Positions 37,294 to 46,477 are shown, numbered from the stretch's first letter. The stretch: 64,000 nucleotides of DNA from Pelomonas sp. BJYL3 (GCF_027257975.1 NZ_JANZKX010000001.1:744001-808000), one strand, 5' to 3'. The notes: generated by a model not told the origin, from the letters alone. Numbers and translations are program-made.

Positions 37294-38208
37294 ATGCCTT
37301 TCGACAATGTTCTGGCCACCATCGGCAACACCCCGCACATCCGCGTCAACCGTCTGTTCGGCAATGCCCAGGTCTGGGTGAAGTCCGAGCGGAGCAATCC
37401 GGGCGGCTCCATCAAGGACCGCATCGCCCTCTCCATGGTCGAGGACGCCGAGGCCCGGGGCCTGCTCAAACCCGGGGCCACCATCATCGAGCCGACCTCC
37501 GGCAACACGGGCGTGGGCCTGGCCATGGTCGCCGCGGTCAAGGGCTACAAGCTCGTGCTGGTGATGCCCGACAGCATGTCCATCGAGCGCCGCCGCCTGA
37601 TGCTGGCCTATGGCGCCACCTTCGACCTCACCCCGCGCGAGAAGGGCATGAAGGGCGCCATCGCCCGTGCCGAGGAACTGGTGGCCAGCACGCCCGGCGC
37701 GTGGATGCCGCAGCAGTTCAAGAACCCCGCCAATGTGGCCGTCCATGTGAACACCACCGCCCAGGAGATCCTGCGTGACTTCCCCGGCGGCCTGGACGTG
37801 CTGATCACCGGCGTGGGCACCGGCGGCCACATCAGCGGCACCGCGCAGGTGCTCAAGAAGGCCTGGCCGCAGCTGAAGGTCTTCGCCGTGGAGCCGGCCC
37901 AGTCGCCCGTGATCAGCGGCGGCGCGCCCAGCCCCCACCCCATCCAGGGCATCGGCGCCGGCTTCATCCCCGACAACCTGCACACCCAGCTGCTGGACGG
38001 CGTGATCCAGGTCGAGGCCGAGGAATCGCGCGAGTTCGCGCGCCGCTCGGCCCGCGAGGAAGGCCTGCTGGTGGGCATCTCCAGCGGTGCCACCCTGGCC
38101 GCCATCGCGAAGAAGCTGCCCGAGCTGCCCGCCGGCTCGCGCGTGCTGGGCTTCAACTACGACACCGGCGAGCGCTACCTCTCCGTCGACGGCTTCCTGC
38201 CGGCCTGA
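37294..38208 (+). CDS. cysK: Cysteine synthase (O-acetylserine sulfhydrylase)
   Basis: 304-aa PLP enzyme that makes cysteine from O-acetylserine and sulfide. The PLP lysine is K41 in [27 protein letters not shown] and ISSGAT complete the cofactor and substrate loops. The [12 protein letters not shown] stretch is closer to CysK than to CysM. ATG with AGGAG seven bases upstream. In the upstream gap an inverted repeat GGGTAAG / CTTACCC (37180-37226) is present but has no assigned role. A strong terminator follows. Confidence 0.95.
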   Translation: MPFDNVLATIGNTPHIRVNRLFGNAQVWVKSERSNPGGSIKDRIALSMVEDAEARGLLKPGATIIEPTSGNTGVGLAMVAAVKGYKLVLVMPDSMSIERRRLMLAYGATFDLTPREKGMKGAIARAEELVASTPGAWMPQQFKNPANVAVHVNTTAQEILRDFPGGLDVLITGVGTGGHISGTAQVLKKAWPQLKVFAVEPAQSPVISGGAPSPHPIQGIGAGFIPDNLHTQLLDGVIQVEAEESREFARRSAREEGLLVGISSGATLAAIAKKLPELPAGSRVLGFNYDTGERYLSVDGFLPA

Positions 38209-38248
38209 GCCCGCAAGGCTGCCGCGCGATCCGGCCAGCCGCCATGAG

Positions 38249-38273
38249 AAAGGCCCCTCGGCGAGGGGCCTTT
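38249..38273. terminator. Bidirectional intrinsic terminator
   Basis: AAAGGCCCC / GGGGCCTTT stem with a TCGGCGA loop, between the convergent cysK and FHA genes. It serves cysK on the plus strand and can stop the FHA operon from the other side. Confidence 0.85.
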
Positions 38274-38293
38274 GTTCGTCGGTCAGTGCCGGC

Positions 38294-39283
38294 TCATTCC
38301 TCCATGCCGTCCTGGCTGGGCAGGTCGTTGTCGCGTGAGGCCTGGCGCTTCAGCTGCGCCTCCAGGGGCGCCAGCGACTCCACCAGGGCATCCACCGGCT
38401 TGGGCGAGGCCAGGCGCATCACCGGCGGCGGCAGCACGCTCAGGTAGGCCGGGCCGAACCAGTGCTGCTGCTCCCAGCGCTTGCCGACCATCAGACCCAT
38501 GCTGACCACCAGCAGGCTGGCCAGGCCCACGGCCAGCATGCGCCGCGCCCGCGGCCAGACCAGGGCGGCGTGCCACCACAGCAGGGCCGCCAGGCCCAGC
38601 GGGAACACCAGCGCCTCCACCACCATCAGCCGCGGCCACGAGAAGGCATAGGCGATCACCGGCAGGCCCATGCCCAGCAGGTGCAGGCCCACCAGCACCA
38701 GCAGCACCCGCCGCAGATGCGGCAGGAAGGCGAACCAGCGGTGGAACAGCATGCTCACCAGGGCCCACAGGCCCGACCAGGCCAGCACCAGCGCGAAGGG
38801 CGCCAGCAGGGCCGGGGCGTACTGGATCCAGGGCGTGCCGGGGTCCGAGCCCAGCCACTGGTCCAGCCACAGCAGCAGGGCCCACAGCAGGGCAAGACCT
38901 GGCACCAGCAGATGGCGCAGGCGGCCGCGCGCGAACTCCGGATGGGCCAGCGGCTTCTCCGGCGCCAGCGCCGTGCGCGTGCTGCGCAGGCGCAGCCGGG
39001 TGTTGCCCAGCTGCCAGACCACATCGTCAGGCAGCTCGCGGGACTCGCCCGGCAGCAGGCGCTGGCGGCCCAGCCAGCCGCCGTTGAGGCTCTCCAGCAG
39101 GTGCAGCTGCAGGCCGGCCTCGTCCCAGCTCAGCTCGGCGTGCTCGCCCGCCACATGGGCGTCGTCCAGCACCAGCTCGCAGGCCGGCGAACGGCCGATG
39201 CGCAGGGGCCAGGCCTGCACCTTGTGGACCGAGCGCACCTGGCCGTCGCGGTCCAGGACTTCGATCACTGCGGCCTGGTCCAT
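38294..39283 (-). CDS. FHA-domain integral membrane protein
   Basis: 329-aa protein. Residues ~22-95 form a forkhead-associated phosphothreonine-binding domain (LRIGRSPACELVLDD, HAELSW, SLNGGWLGRQRL). About five membrane helices follow (residues ~125-275) and then a short hydrophilic tail. Its start overlaps the end of the upstream protease gene by 19 bases, so both are probably made together. No Ser/Thr kinase is encoded nearby. FHA-membrane proteins can recruit phosphorylated partners to the membrane; the partner here is unknown. Confidence 0.85.
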   Translation of the reverse strand: MDQAAVIEVLDRDGQVRSVHKVQAWPLRIGRSPACELVLDDAHVAGEHAELSWDEAGLQLHLLESLNGGWLGRQRLLPGESRELPDDVVWQLGNTRLRLRSTRTALAPEKPLAHPEFARGRLRHLLVPGLALLWALLLWLDQWLGSDPGTPWIQYAPALLAPFALVLAWSGLWALVSMLFHRWFAFLPHLRRVLLVLVGLHLLGMGLPVIAYAFSWPRLMVVEALVFPLGLAALLWWHAALVWPRARRMLAVGLASLLVVSMGLMVGKRWEQQHWFGPAYLSVLPPPVMRLASPKPVDALVESLAPLEAQLKRQASRDNDLPSQDGMEE

Positions 39284-40632
39284 GCGAAGCCTTTCAGGTA
39301 GTGACGGGTGAGGGTCTGGGCGTTGGCGAAGCTGACGCCCTTGGCGTCGAAGCGGCCCAGCGCGCCTTCGGTGTTGGCGTCGACCGTGGTGACCAGCACG
39401 CTGAGGTCGTGCAGGCCCGGCAGCTTGCGGTAGGCCCGCAGGCAGACCACGGCGCGCAGGGGCAGGCCCTGCTGCTCGACGAAGTCCTCGCGGCAGTAGG
39501 GGGCGGTGCGGTCGCGGTCATCGCGGCCCAGGCGCTCGTTGCGGAAGCTGTTGCCGTACTGGCGCGCAAAGCGCAGCGAGCCCAGCTTGCTGCCGTCGTA
39601 GGCCTCGTGGGCCATGTCCAGGTAGCCGGTCTGCATGCCGCCGTTGATGAAGATGGCGTGCTCCATGCGGCACTGCGAGCGCTGGAACTCCAGGCCCTTG
39701 GTGTCCGCCCCCGTGCCCCGGCCCCAGCAGCGCATGTACTGCTCCTGCGGCACCGGCAGCTGGTAGCGGGCATGGCCGGCATCGCGCCAGGGCTGCTTGA
39801 CGAAGGCCTGCACGAGCTCGTCCTGGTAGGCCATCAGCTGCGCGGTGAGCTGGGGCCAGACGGGCTTGTCCAGGGGCTTGGCGTCACGGCTGCGCTGGAG
39901 CAGGTCGGCGGCGAACTGCCCCGGCACCAGGAAGCTCATCTGCTGAGCGAAGAACATCGCCGAGACATTGACGCCCACCACGCGGCCGTCTTCGTCGACG
40001 ACGGGGCCGCCGCTCATGCCCGAGTTGATGGAGCCGGAGTAGTAGATCAGCGGATCGAAGCTGCGCTCGACCAGGCCGTTGTAGGTGCCCTCCACCACGG
40101 CAAAGGCCACGTCATGCGGATTGCCCATGGAGTAGATGCGGTCGCCCTTGGACAGGGGCTGCTCCAGCGGGCGGAAGCGCAGCACGCCCTCGGGTTTGAA
40201 GTCCTTGATGCGCAGCAGGGCGAGGTCGCGGCGGACGTCGATGTCCAGCAGTTCGATGGCACCGCCCTCGCCTTCCGTCGTGGCGTAGCGCAGGCGGTAG
40301 CGGTCGGGCTCCAGCGCGAACTGGCTGACCACGTGGTAGTTGGTGATCACATGGCCCTGCTCGCTGACCACGAAGCCCGAGCCCACCGAGGCCTGGCTGT
40401 CCTGGCTCTTGAGCAGGGTGCGGATCTGCATCAGCTGGCCGCGGGCGCGCTCGTACACACGGCGCGCCACGGCCGAGACGGGCGCGGGCTTCTTCGCCTC
40501 CTCCTGCGGGGCGGAGGCGGCCGGGCGGGCGCCCGTCTGGGACCAGGCCGCCGGGGCCGCCCCGAGGCTGAGGACCAGCGCCAGGGCCAGGCCCCAGGCG
40601 GGGCGATGGCGGCGTTTGGGAAGTGGATTCAA
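39265..40632 (-). CDS. Secreted trypsin-like (HtrA-related) serine protease
   Basis: 455-aa exported protease. I place the start at TTG 40632 with GGGAG just upstream; the N-terminus then reads as a clean signal peptide ending near AWS. The catalytic triad is H100 (ITNYHVV), D136 (RRDLALL) and S207 (NSGMSGGPV), as in HtrA-type enzymes. No PDZ domain is seen; the C-terminal ~200 residues are Cys-containing and unfamiliar. Overlap with the FHA gene suggests a shared function, perhaps an envelope stress sensor pair. An ATG 25 codons upstream is a possible alternative start. Confidence 0.82.
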   Translation of the reverse strand: MNPLPKRRHRPAWGLALALVLSLGAAPAAWSQTGARPAASAPQEEAKKPAPVSAVARRVYERARGQLMQIRTLLKSQDSQASVGSGFVVSEQGHVITNYHVVSQFALEPDRYRLRYATTEGEGGAIELLDIDVRRDLALLRIKDFKPEGVLRFRPLEQPLSKGDRIYSMGNPHDVAFAVVEGTYNGLVERSFDPLIYYSGSINSGMSGGPVVDEDGRVVGVNVSAMFFAQQMSFLVPGQFAADLLQRSRDAKPLDKPVWPQLTAQLMAYQDELVQAFVKQPWRDAGHARYQLPVPQEQYMRCWGRGTGADTKGLEFQRSQCRMEHAIFINGGMQTGYLDMAHEAYDGSKLGSLRFARQYGNSFRNERLGRDDRDRTAPYCREDFVEQQGLPLRAVVCLRAYRKLPGLHDLSVLVTTVDANTEGALGRFDAKGVSFANAQTLTRHYLKGFAWTRPQ

Positions 40633-40663
40633 AGGGACTCCCTTGCTTGACTTTGCCGCGATG

Positions 40664-41464
40664 CTAGCTGCATTGCGGCTCCGGTGACGGACGAAACACC
40701 CGTACATCGCCGTAGAAGCCGGCCTCCTCGTTGGCCGGCCACCAGCCCGGCACGCCCAGCACGGGCAGCGGGGCAAAGGGCTTGCCGGCCCAGGCGGCGG
40801 CGTCCAGGCCCTGCGGGTCCTGCAGCAGCACATGGGCGCAGATGGGGGTGCGCGGCTGCATCAGCTTCTCCATCAAGGCATGGCCGATCAGGTGCAGCCG
40901 GGCCTGGGCCCAGAGCGGACGCCGCTCGATGAACAGGCGCCGCCAGTCCCGCGCCTGCAAGGCCTCGCACAGGGCTGGCGGCGCCTCGAGCCAGGCACCG
41001 TTCTCGTCGAACAGTGTCAGGGCATCGCGCAGGGGGCCGCGCCGCCCCTCGTCCTGCGGCGCCTCCAGGCCCTGCTGGTGCAGCGCGTTCAGGCGCGCCT
41101 TGAGCGCGGGCCAGCGCAGCCAGACGAGGCCATTGAGCGCGTCATGCCAGTGCTCGCGGGTAGGCACGGCGGCCTCCAGCGCGATGAAGGCCTCGTAGCC
41201 CGGACCGCCATCCAGCGCGGCCTGCGGCACGAAGCGCAAGGCCTGACCCCGCAGGCGCGGCCGCTCGGCGTCCGGCATGGCGTCGACCAGGACATTGAGC
41301 GCCTGCGCCACCGTCAGCCCCGCATGCAGACGCTGCTGCAGGGCGAGCCCGGCGGCGCGGTAGTCCGCCAGCCAGGGCGCGGTCCAGTCCGGGGCGGGCC
41401 CAGGCAGCGCGGGCTCGCTCAGCGCCGGCTCCTCAGACCAGCTGCCAGGCCAGCGCCTCGCCAC
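40664..41464 (-). CDS. DUF3025 family protein
   Basis: About 266 aa, cytoplasmic, function unknown. [43 protein letters not shown] and [11 protein letters not shown] match DUF3025 of beta- and gammaproteobacteria. The start is uncertain: GTG 41464 or ATG 41488 both overlap the 3' end of pyrC in another frame, and there is no ATG after the pyrC stop. Overlap with pyrC implies co-transcription. Confidence 0.78.
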   Translation of the reverse strand: MARRWPGSWSEEPALSEPALPGPAPDWTAPWLADYRAAGLALQQRLHAGLTVAQALNVLVDAMPDAERPRLRGQALRFVPQAALDGGPGYEAFIALEAAVPTREHWHDALNGLVWLRWPALKARLNALHQQGLEAPQDEGRRGPLRDALTLFDENGAWLEAPPALCEALQARDWRRLFIERRPLWAQARLHLIGHALMEKLMQPRTPICAHVLLQDPQGLDAAAWAGKPFAPLPVLGVPGWWPANEEAGFYGDVRVFRPSPEPQCS

Positions 41465-42479
41465 CGCGCAGCGGCTTGAGCAGCGCATCGCCGAAGGGCA
41501 CGCTCTCGGGCAGGGTCCAGGCCTGCTTGCGCAGGGTGATGGTGCCGCCGTTGCGCGGCAGGCCGTAGAAGGCCGGGCCGTTGAAGCTGGCGAAGGCCTC
41601 GAACTTGTCCAGCGCGCCCATGGCCTCGAAGGCATCGAGGTAGAGCTCCAGCGCCGAGAGCGCCGTGAAGCAGCCGGCGCCGCAGACCGAGTTCTCCTTC
41701 ATCTGCGAGGCGTGCGGCGCGCTGTCGGTGCCCAGGAAGAACTTGGGGCTGCCCGAGGTGGCGGCCTTGATGAGGGCCTGGCGGTGCTCCTCGCGCTTCA
41801 GCACGGGCAGGCAGTAGTAGTGCGGGCGCAGGCCGCCGGTGAAGATGGCGTTGCGGTTGTAGAGCAGGTGCTGCGGCGTGAGCGTGGCGGCCACGTGCTC
41901 GTCGCTGGCCATCACGTAGGCGGCGGCTTCCTTGGTGGTGATGTGCTCGAAGACGATCTTGAGCTCGGGGAAGTCCTTGCGCAGCGGCGTCATGACGCGG
42001 TCGATGAAGACGGCCTCGCGGTCGAAGACGTCGATGTCCGGATCGGTCACCTCGCCGTGCACCAGAAAGCGGATGCCCTCGCGCTGCATGGCCTCCAGGG
42101 TCTTGTAGCACTTGCGCAGGTCGGTCACGCCGGCGTCGCTGTTGGTCGTGGCGCCGGCCGGGTAGAGCTTCAGCGCCACCACGCCTGCGGCCTTGGCCGC
42201 GGCGATCTCCTCGGGCGGTGTGTTGTCCGTCAGGTAGAGCGTCATCAGCGGCTCGAAGCTCAGGCCCGCAGGCACGGCGGCCAGAATGCGCTGGCGGTAG
42301 TCCGCGGCCTGCGCGGCGGTGGTCACCGGCGGGCGCAGATTCGGCATGATGATCGCGCGGCCGAACTGGCGGGCCGTGTAGGGCACCACGCTCTGCATGG
42401 CGGCGCCGTCGCGCACGTGCAGATGCCAGTCGTCGGGGCGGGTGATGGTGAGTTCGGTGAGGGGGGCGGGGGTGCTCAT
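41433..42479 (-). CDS. pyrC: Dihydroorotase
   Basis: 348-aa zinc amidohydrolase of pyrimidine biosynthesis, closing N-carbamoyl-aspartate to dihydroorotate. The metal site HLH ([10 protein letters not shown]), the carboxylated lysine region [13 protein letters not shown] and EHITTKEAA are class II dihydroorotase motifs, and length equals that of E. coli PyrC. I choose ATG 42479 over an ATG six codons upstream because it matches the family N-terminus. Confidence 0.95.
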   Translation of the reverse strand: MSTPAPLTELTITRPDDWHLHVRDGAAMQSVVPYTARQFGRAIIMPNLRPPVTTAAQAADYRQRILAAVPAGLSFEPLMTLYLTDNTPPEEIAAAKAAGVVALKLYPAGATTNSDAGVTDLRKCYKTLEAMQREGIRFLVHGEVTDPDIDVFDREAVFIDRVMTPLRKDFPELKIVFEHITTKEAAAYVMASDEHVAATLTPQHLLYNRNAIFTGGLRPHYYCLPVLKREEHRQALIKAATSGSPKFFLGTDSAPHASQMKENSVCGAGCFTALSALELYLDAFEAMGALDKFEAFASFNGPAFYGLPRNGGTITLRKQAWTLPESVPFGDALLKPLRGGEALAWQLV

Positions 42480-42679
42480 GGGGGCGTATTGTCCCAAAAG
42501 CGCGGAGGTCAGTGGCTTGCCGAGGCGCGGGGCGCGGGGCGGGCGGTCAGGCCGCAGATTCTAGGTCCCGAGGCAGTTGGTCTTGAAATTTGAGGCCGGC
42601 CCCTGCTGCCCTCTTTATCAAGATCGACCAAGCAACCGGAGCGTGGACAACCCGAGTCGAGCGTTCTGCTAGACCGGAC

Positions 42680-43102
42680 CTACAGGTCCTTCCAAAGGCC
42701 GTCGTCTTCGTGCCAAGCGGCCAGGATACCCGCTCGGGACTCCAGGAGCTCGCCGAGCGTCTCGAGACTCGCGCCATCACCGAAACGTACACCGGCCGGT
42801 TGCCTTCCCGCCTTTAGTGATGGGACATAGGTTCGCCAGCGCTCAAGCAGCAACTTCAAGGCGTCCCGCGGATGGCAGTTCCCGTCTTCCGAGACATAGT
42901 CGGTCGGGCAGTCCCCAGAGAACGCCCACCAGCCCACCTTTCCGGGGACGCGCTGAGATTCAACTGCCCAGATTGCAAAGTATGGAGGAACGTCGAACGC
43001 CGGCCATCCCACATTCGGCGACGCAAGGCCCTGCCCCTCCAGGTAGTCCTTCACACGCCTGCGCTCTCCGGTCACCCACTGTTCATACTCGGTGTCGTTC
43101 AA
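42680..43102 (-). CDS. DUF4826-like protein, integron gene cassette
   Basis: 140-aa soluble protein without signal peptide. FDVPPYFAIWAVESQ, GWWAFSGDCPTDYVS and HPRDALKLLLERW resemble DUF4826, a small family of unknown function. The start is TTG 43102 with GGGAG five bases upstream, 24 bases after the core of the attC site. Codon use is visibly less GC-rich than in the flanking pyrC gene. This is the second cassette of the array. No attC was recognised between its stop and pyrC, so its own attC has probably been lost. Confidence 0.72.
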   Translation of the reverse strand: MNDTEYEQWVTGERRRVKDYLEGQGLASPNVGWPAFDVPPYFAIWAVESQRVPGKVGWWAFSGDCPTDYVSEDGNCHPRDALKLLLERWRTYVPSLKAGRQPAGVRFGDGASLETLGELLESRAGILAAWHEDDGLWKDL

Positions 43103-43125
43103 ATCCGCTCCCTCTCCACTGTGCG

Positions 43126-43194
43126 GCCTAACGTTCGACGTAAGGGGCGGCCTGCGCCATGGCGCAAGACGTCCCCTTGACGGAGGGGTTAGGC
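43126..43194 (-). repeat. Integron attC recombination site
   Basis: 69-base imperfect palindrome bounded by GCCTAAC (43126-43132) and GTTAGGC (43188-43194), fitting RYYYAAC and GTTRRRY. Inside, CGTAAGGGG pairs with CCCCTTGACG leaving one extrahelical base, the hallmark that gives attC its strand selectivity, and the centre folds on TGCGCCATGGCGCA. It lies directly after the DUF2625 gene, as the tail of that cassette. Confidence 0.87.
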
Positions 43195-43201
43195 GGCTGG
43201 T

Positions 43202-43843
43202 TCATTGCGCTTCACCCCTTGGGTCGACGTTGAACGCAAACTGCTCGGCCACTCTGACCAGTCTGCGAGAGCTTGACTGGACGGAACCCTGCTCGGTCCA
43301 TAGGAAGGGGTAGAAGGTGAAGCACTCGTCACCTCCAGCACTTTTCACTTCAACTTCCCACCCTGGCCATCGCAAGCCTTCGTAGAAGACGGTCAACTTC
43401 TCGCTCACGGCCCAACGGAGGAATTCGGAGTAACCGAGGCCCAAAGGCTCCCATTTCAAAGTGTCCGGCGCCCAGTAGTACATAGAGCCGCGATCTTCGC
43501 CGAAGGCTCCACCATTGATGGAAAAGAACCCACCAATCGCATCGTCCGCCACAAGTAGATGGCCATTGGATCGGCCGGTGTTCCATTCGACAATGTTCCG
43601 CCGTAGCTTTGGGTTGCCGGAGCCGAGAACTCGCAGCCAGCCGTTGTCAATCAGGATTCCGCCAGTCTCGTAGGCGATTGCTCCCATTGGTGACCGGGTC
43701 GTCACCTGCAACCCGAGCAACACATCACCGCGTGATTCCGACGGCTCAAGGACCTCAAACTTCTGGGCAGCTTGCGAAAGCCATTGGTGAACCAGTGGCA
43801 ACGCTGGCTCGACGCTATCGATCAGTTCCTCGAGTGTCCGCAT
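43202..43843 (-). CDS. DUF2625 family protein, integron gene cassette
   Basis: 213-aa soluble protein of unknown function. NGWLRVLGSGNPKL, VADDAIGGFFSINGG, YYWAPDTLKWEPLGLGYS and PFLWTEQG match DUF2625. It starts four bases after a GTTAGGC core and is followed within 7 bases by attC, i.e. it fills one cassette with almost no spare DNA. It has visibly lower GC than its surroundings, a sign of acquisition. It appears intact. Confidence 0.85.
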   Translation of the reverse strand: MRTLEELIDSVEPALPLVHQWLSQAAQKFEVLEPSESRGDVLLGLQVTTRSPMGAIAYETGGILIDNGWLRVLGSGNPKLRRNIVEWNTGRSNGHLLVADDAIGGFFSINGGAFGEDRGSMYYWAPDTLKWEPLGLGYSEFLRWAVSEKLTVFYEGLRWPGWEVEVKSAGGDECFTFYPFLWTEQGSVQSSSRRLVRVAEQFAFNVDPRGEAQ

Positions 43844-43847
43844 AGAC

Positions 43848-43915
43848 GCCTAACTATTGGTTTATCCAGCACGTTGTGCTGCAGAACTCAGCGGCTTGCC
43901 GCATAACCAACCGCG
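43848..43915 (-). repeat. Degenerate attC or attI-type site next to the integrase remnant
   Basis: Core GCCTAAC (43848-43854; GTTAGGC on the minus strand) borders the first cassette. Further in, TTGGTTTAT (43857-43865) pairs with ATAACCAA (43903-43910) with one extra base, and CAGCAC-GTT-GTGCTG forms an inner hairpin. The second core sequence is missing, so this is either a broken attC or the attI junction. Nothing else is recognised in the gap to 44080. Confidence 0.55.
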
Positions 43916-44080
43916 ACTGCGCGCTTGCAAGTCCTTGATCGGCATCCACAATCAGTCGATGGACTGGTGCTCCCTACAGCATTAGATTCTCGCGCAAACC
44001 GGCACCTCCCAGGCCGGTGACTGTGCCAGTAGCTTCCGGAGCATGCAACGGTGGGTTTTCACTTCAGCGGGGAAGCATGC

Positions 44081-44374
44081 ATGCCCAGTCCAACGTGCGA
44101 AATGCCGACTCGCGAAACGCTGCGTCCCGGCTCAGCACACCGCCTGCTCCCATTGACGGCTCCTCGGCTGCCGGACCCGTTGCGCGAGCGGATCCGCTAT
44201 CTGCACTACAGCCGCAGCACCAAGGACATACGAGCCGTGCGGGAACTGCTGGGCCACTCCGATGTGGCTAGCACCACACTCAACATTCATGCGCTTAACG
44301 TAGGCGGCGGCGCTGTGCGAAGCACCTTGGACTCGCTGCCCAAGCCTGACGGTCCGCGAAGCGTCCATTGGTGA
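44081..44374 (+). pseudogene. intI: Integron integrase remnant (IntI1-like, internal deletion)
   Basis: A 97-codon open frame that joins two distant parts of an integron tyrosine recombinase. Residues up to about 48 end in [11 protein letters not shown], identical to the N-terminal region of IntI1. They are followed directly by [14 protein letters not shown] and [16 protein letters not shown], which match the extreme C-terminus. Roughly 250 central residues, including the core catalytic arginines, are absent, and the active-site Tyr region reads TTLNIHAL instead of TTMIYTHVL. The junction lies near 44220-44227. Orientation is divergent from the cassettes, as in a normal integron. Non-functional. 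Confidence 0.88.
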
Positions 44375-44422
44375 ACGAAGGCAACCAGCCCAAAACCGCC
44401 TCCACCCCCTCAACCCACCAAC

Positions 44423-44448
44423 AAAAAAGGCGGCCCCTGCGGACCGCC
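44423..44448 (-). terminator. Intrinsic terminator of gltI
   Basis: GGCGGTCC / GGGCCGCC stem with a GCAG loop (one mismatch), followed on the minus strand by six T. It lies 25 bases after the gltI stop. Confidence 0.85.
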
Positions 44449-44472
44449 CTTCCGATCAGATCACCGACCCGA

Positions 44473-45369
44473 TCACTTCTTGACCGCGTACTCTTCCATC
44501 GGCTTGTCATTCGGGTTCGCCCAGGCGTTCTTGGTGGCCTCGTTGAGCGGCATGCCGATCTTGGCGCCTGCGGGCGGGATGGGCTGCAGGAACCACTTGT
44601 CGTAGGTCTTGGCCAGTTCGCCGGACTTGATCATGGCCTTGATGCTGTCGTCCACGGCCTTCTTGAAGGCGGGGTCGTCCTTGCGCATCATGATGCCGAT
44701 GGGCTCGACGGAAAGCACCTCGCCGACGATCTTGTAGTCGGCCGGGGTCTTGGAGGTGGCGATGTTCTTGGCCAGGATGGAGCCGTCCATCACGAAGGCG
44801 TCGGCGCGGCCGGATTCCAGCAGCAGGAAGCTGTCGGCGTGGTCCTTGCCGAAGACCTCCTTGAAGTCCACGCCGGTGGCGCGCTCATGCTTGCGCAGGG
44901 TCTGGACCGAGGTGGTGCCGGTGGTGGTGGCCACATGCTTGCCATTGAGCTGCGCAATGGAGGTGATGCCCGAGTTGGCCTTCACCGCGATGCGCACTTC
45001 TTCCACGTAGGTCGTCACCGCGAAGGCCACGTCCTTCTGGCGCGTGGCATTGTTGGTGGTGGAGCCGCACTCGATGTCCACATTGCCGTTCTGCACCAGG
45101 GGGATGCGGTTCTGCGAGGTCACCGGCTGGTACTTGATCTCCAGCTTGGCCAGGCCCAGCTGCTTCTTCACGTCTTCCAGCACATGGTGGCAGACGTCGA
45201 TGTGGAAGCCCACGTACTTTCCGTCACCGATGGTGTAGGACAGGCCGGAGGACTCCCGCACGCCCATGGTCACGGCGCCGGAATCCTTGATCTTCTTCAG
45301 CGTGTCTTCGGCATGGACCGCCGTGGCGGCCAGCAGGGCCAGGCTCAGCACAGTCAGGCTTTTCTTCAT
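44473..45369 (-). CDS. gltI: Glutamate/aspartate ABC transporter periplasmic binding protein
   Basis: 298-aa secreted protein. The signal peptide ends at VHA; ITSQNRIPLVQNG-like PVTSQNRIPLVQNG, IECGSTTNNATRQKDVAF and MMRKDDPAFKKAVDDSI align with E. coli GltI through most of its length. ATG 45369 is preferred because AAGGAG lies eight bases upstream; an in-frame GTG three codons earlier overlaps that site. The permease and ATPase genes (gltJKL) are not adjacent; a LysR gene lies upstream and a terminator downstream, so this is a solitary binding protein here. Confidence 0.93.
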   Translation of the reverse strand: MKKSLTVLSLALLAATAVHAEDTLKKIKDSGAVTMGVRESSGLSYTIGDGKYVGFHIDVCHHVLEDVKKQLGLAKLEIKYQPVTSQNRIPLVQNGNVDIECGSTTNNATRQKDVAFAVTTYVEEVRIAVKANSGITSIAQLNGKHVATTTGTTSVQTLRKHERATGVDFKEVFGKDHADSFLLLESGRADAFVMDGSILAKNIATSKTPADYKIVGEVLSVEPIGIMMRKDDPAFKKAVDDSIKAMIKSGELAKTYDKWFLQPIPPAGAKIGMPLNEATKNAWANPNDKPMEEYAVKK

Positions 45370-45498
45370 CGGGTTCACTCCTTGATGAAAGGACAGGGGA
45401 TGGGGATGGTGCGGCCTCGGGGCAGCGCACGCGTGACGAGCTTGTACCGCAAAAAGCGGTCACCCGGGCAGACGGCCCTCTGCCGCCCTCGGTCGCCC

Positions 45499-46434
45499 TC
45501 AGCCCGTGTGTGCGGCGCCCTGCGCTTCCTTGAGGTAGTTCCACAGCGCCAGCGCCGCGGGCTTGCTGCGCTTGGCGATGGCCGGGCGCTCGCGGTAGAT
45601 GCGCAGGTCCATGCTCAGCTCGAACTGGCCCTCCGGCGCGGCCCGCACCAGGCGGCCGGACTTGAGCTCGCGCGCCACCGAGCTGGCCGGCAGGAAGGCC
45701 AGGCCGTGGCCCTCGATGGCCATGGCCTTGAGGCTCTCGGCCATGTCGGTCTCGTAGAGCGCATCGAGGTTCAGGGGCGTGGGCGAGGCCTTGACGATCA
45801 GCTCCACCAGGCGGCCCAGGTAGGCGCCCGCGGCGTAGCTGAGGAAGGGGATCTTCTGGCCCGGATGGCCAGGCAGGCTGAACAGGGGCCGCCCCTGCGA
45901 ATCCGAGCGGGCGTAGGCGGCCAGGGTCTCGTGGCCCAGGGAGGCCATCTCGTAGCGCTCCGGGTCCAGCTGCAGGGGCTGGCTCGCGTGGTGATACACC
46001 ACCAGCAGGTCGCAGTTGCCTTCGCTGAGCTGCAGGGTGGCGTCGTGCACGTTCAGGGCATTGAGCCGGCTCTTGACCGCGCCGAAGCGCTGGCGCAGCT
46101 CCATCAGCCAGTGCGGGAAGAAGCTGAAGGCGAGCGAGTGCGGCACGGCGAACTCGATCATGTCCTGCCCGGCCGACTGATGGCTGCGCAGCATGTTGCG
46201 CGTGGCCTGCAGGTTGCCCAGCACCTCCATCGCCTGCCCGAGCAGGGTCTCGCCTGCCGCGGTGAGGCGCGTGGGGTAGGACGAGCGATCCACCAGGTCC
46301 ACGCCCGCCCAGGCCTCCAGCGCCTGGATGCGGCGCGAGAAGGCCGGCTGGGTCACGTGCCGCAGCTGGGCCGATCGCGAGAAGCTCCGCGTCTCGGCCA
46401 GGCTGACGAAATCTTCAAGCCATTTGGTTTCCAC
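45499..46434 (-). CDS. LysR-type transcriptional regulator
   Basis: 311-aa regulator. The winged helix-turn-helix is at residues ~3-60 (WLEDFVSLAETRSFSRSAQLRHVTQPAFSRRIQALE), followed by a periplasmic-binding-like effector domain. Start GTG 46434 gives the canonical N-terminus; the open frame upstream is unrelated. It is transcribed in the same direction as gltI, 129 bases upstream of it, so it is not in the usual divergent arrangement. Its target may still be gltI, but no operator was identified. Confidence 0.9.
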   Translation of the reverse strand: METKWLEDFVSLAETRSFSRSAQLRHVTQPAFSRRIQALEAWAGVDLVDRSSYPTRLTAAGETLLGQAMEVLGNLQATRNMLRSHQSAGQDMIEFAVPHSLAFSFFPHWLMELRQRFGAVKSRLNALNVHDATLQLSEGNCDLLVVYHHASQPLQLDPERYEMASLGHETLAAYARSDSQGRPLFSLPGHPGQKIPFLSYAAGAYLGRLVELIVKASPTPLNLDALYETDMAESLKAMAIEGHGLAFLPASSVARELKSGRLVRAAPEGQFELSMDLRIYRERPAIAKRSKPAALALWNYLKEAQGAAHTG

Positions 46435-46477
46435 GGGGGCAGTGTAGCGAACGGGTCCGGAGATGGGGTCCAGGGGA

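Noticed and set aside
42480-42679. Third attC site after the DUF4826 gene
   Set aside because: No RYYYAAC/GTTRRRY pair or foldable palindrome could be found between the stop codon and pyrC.
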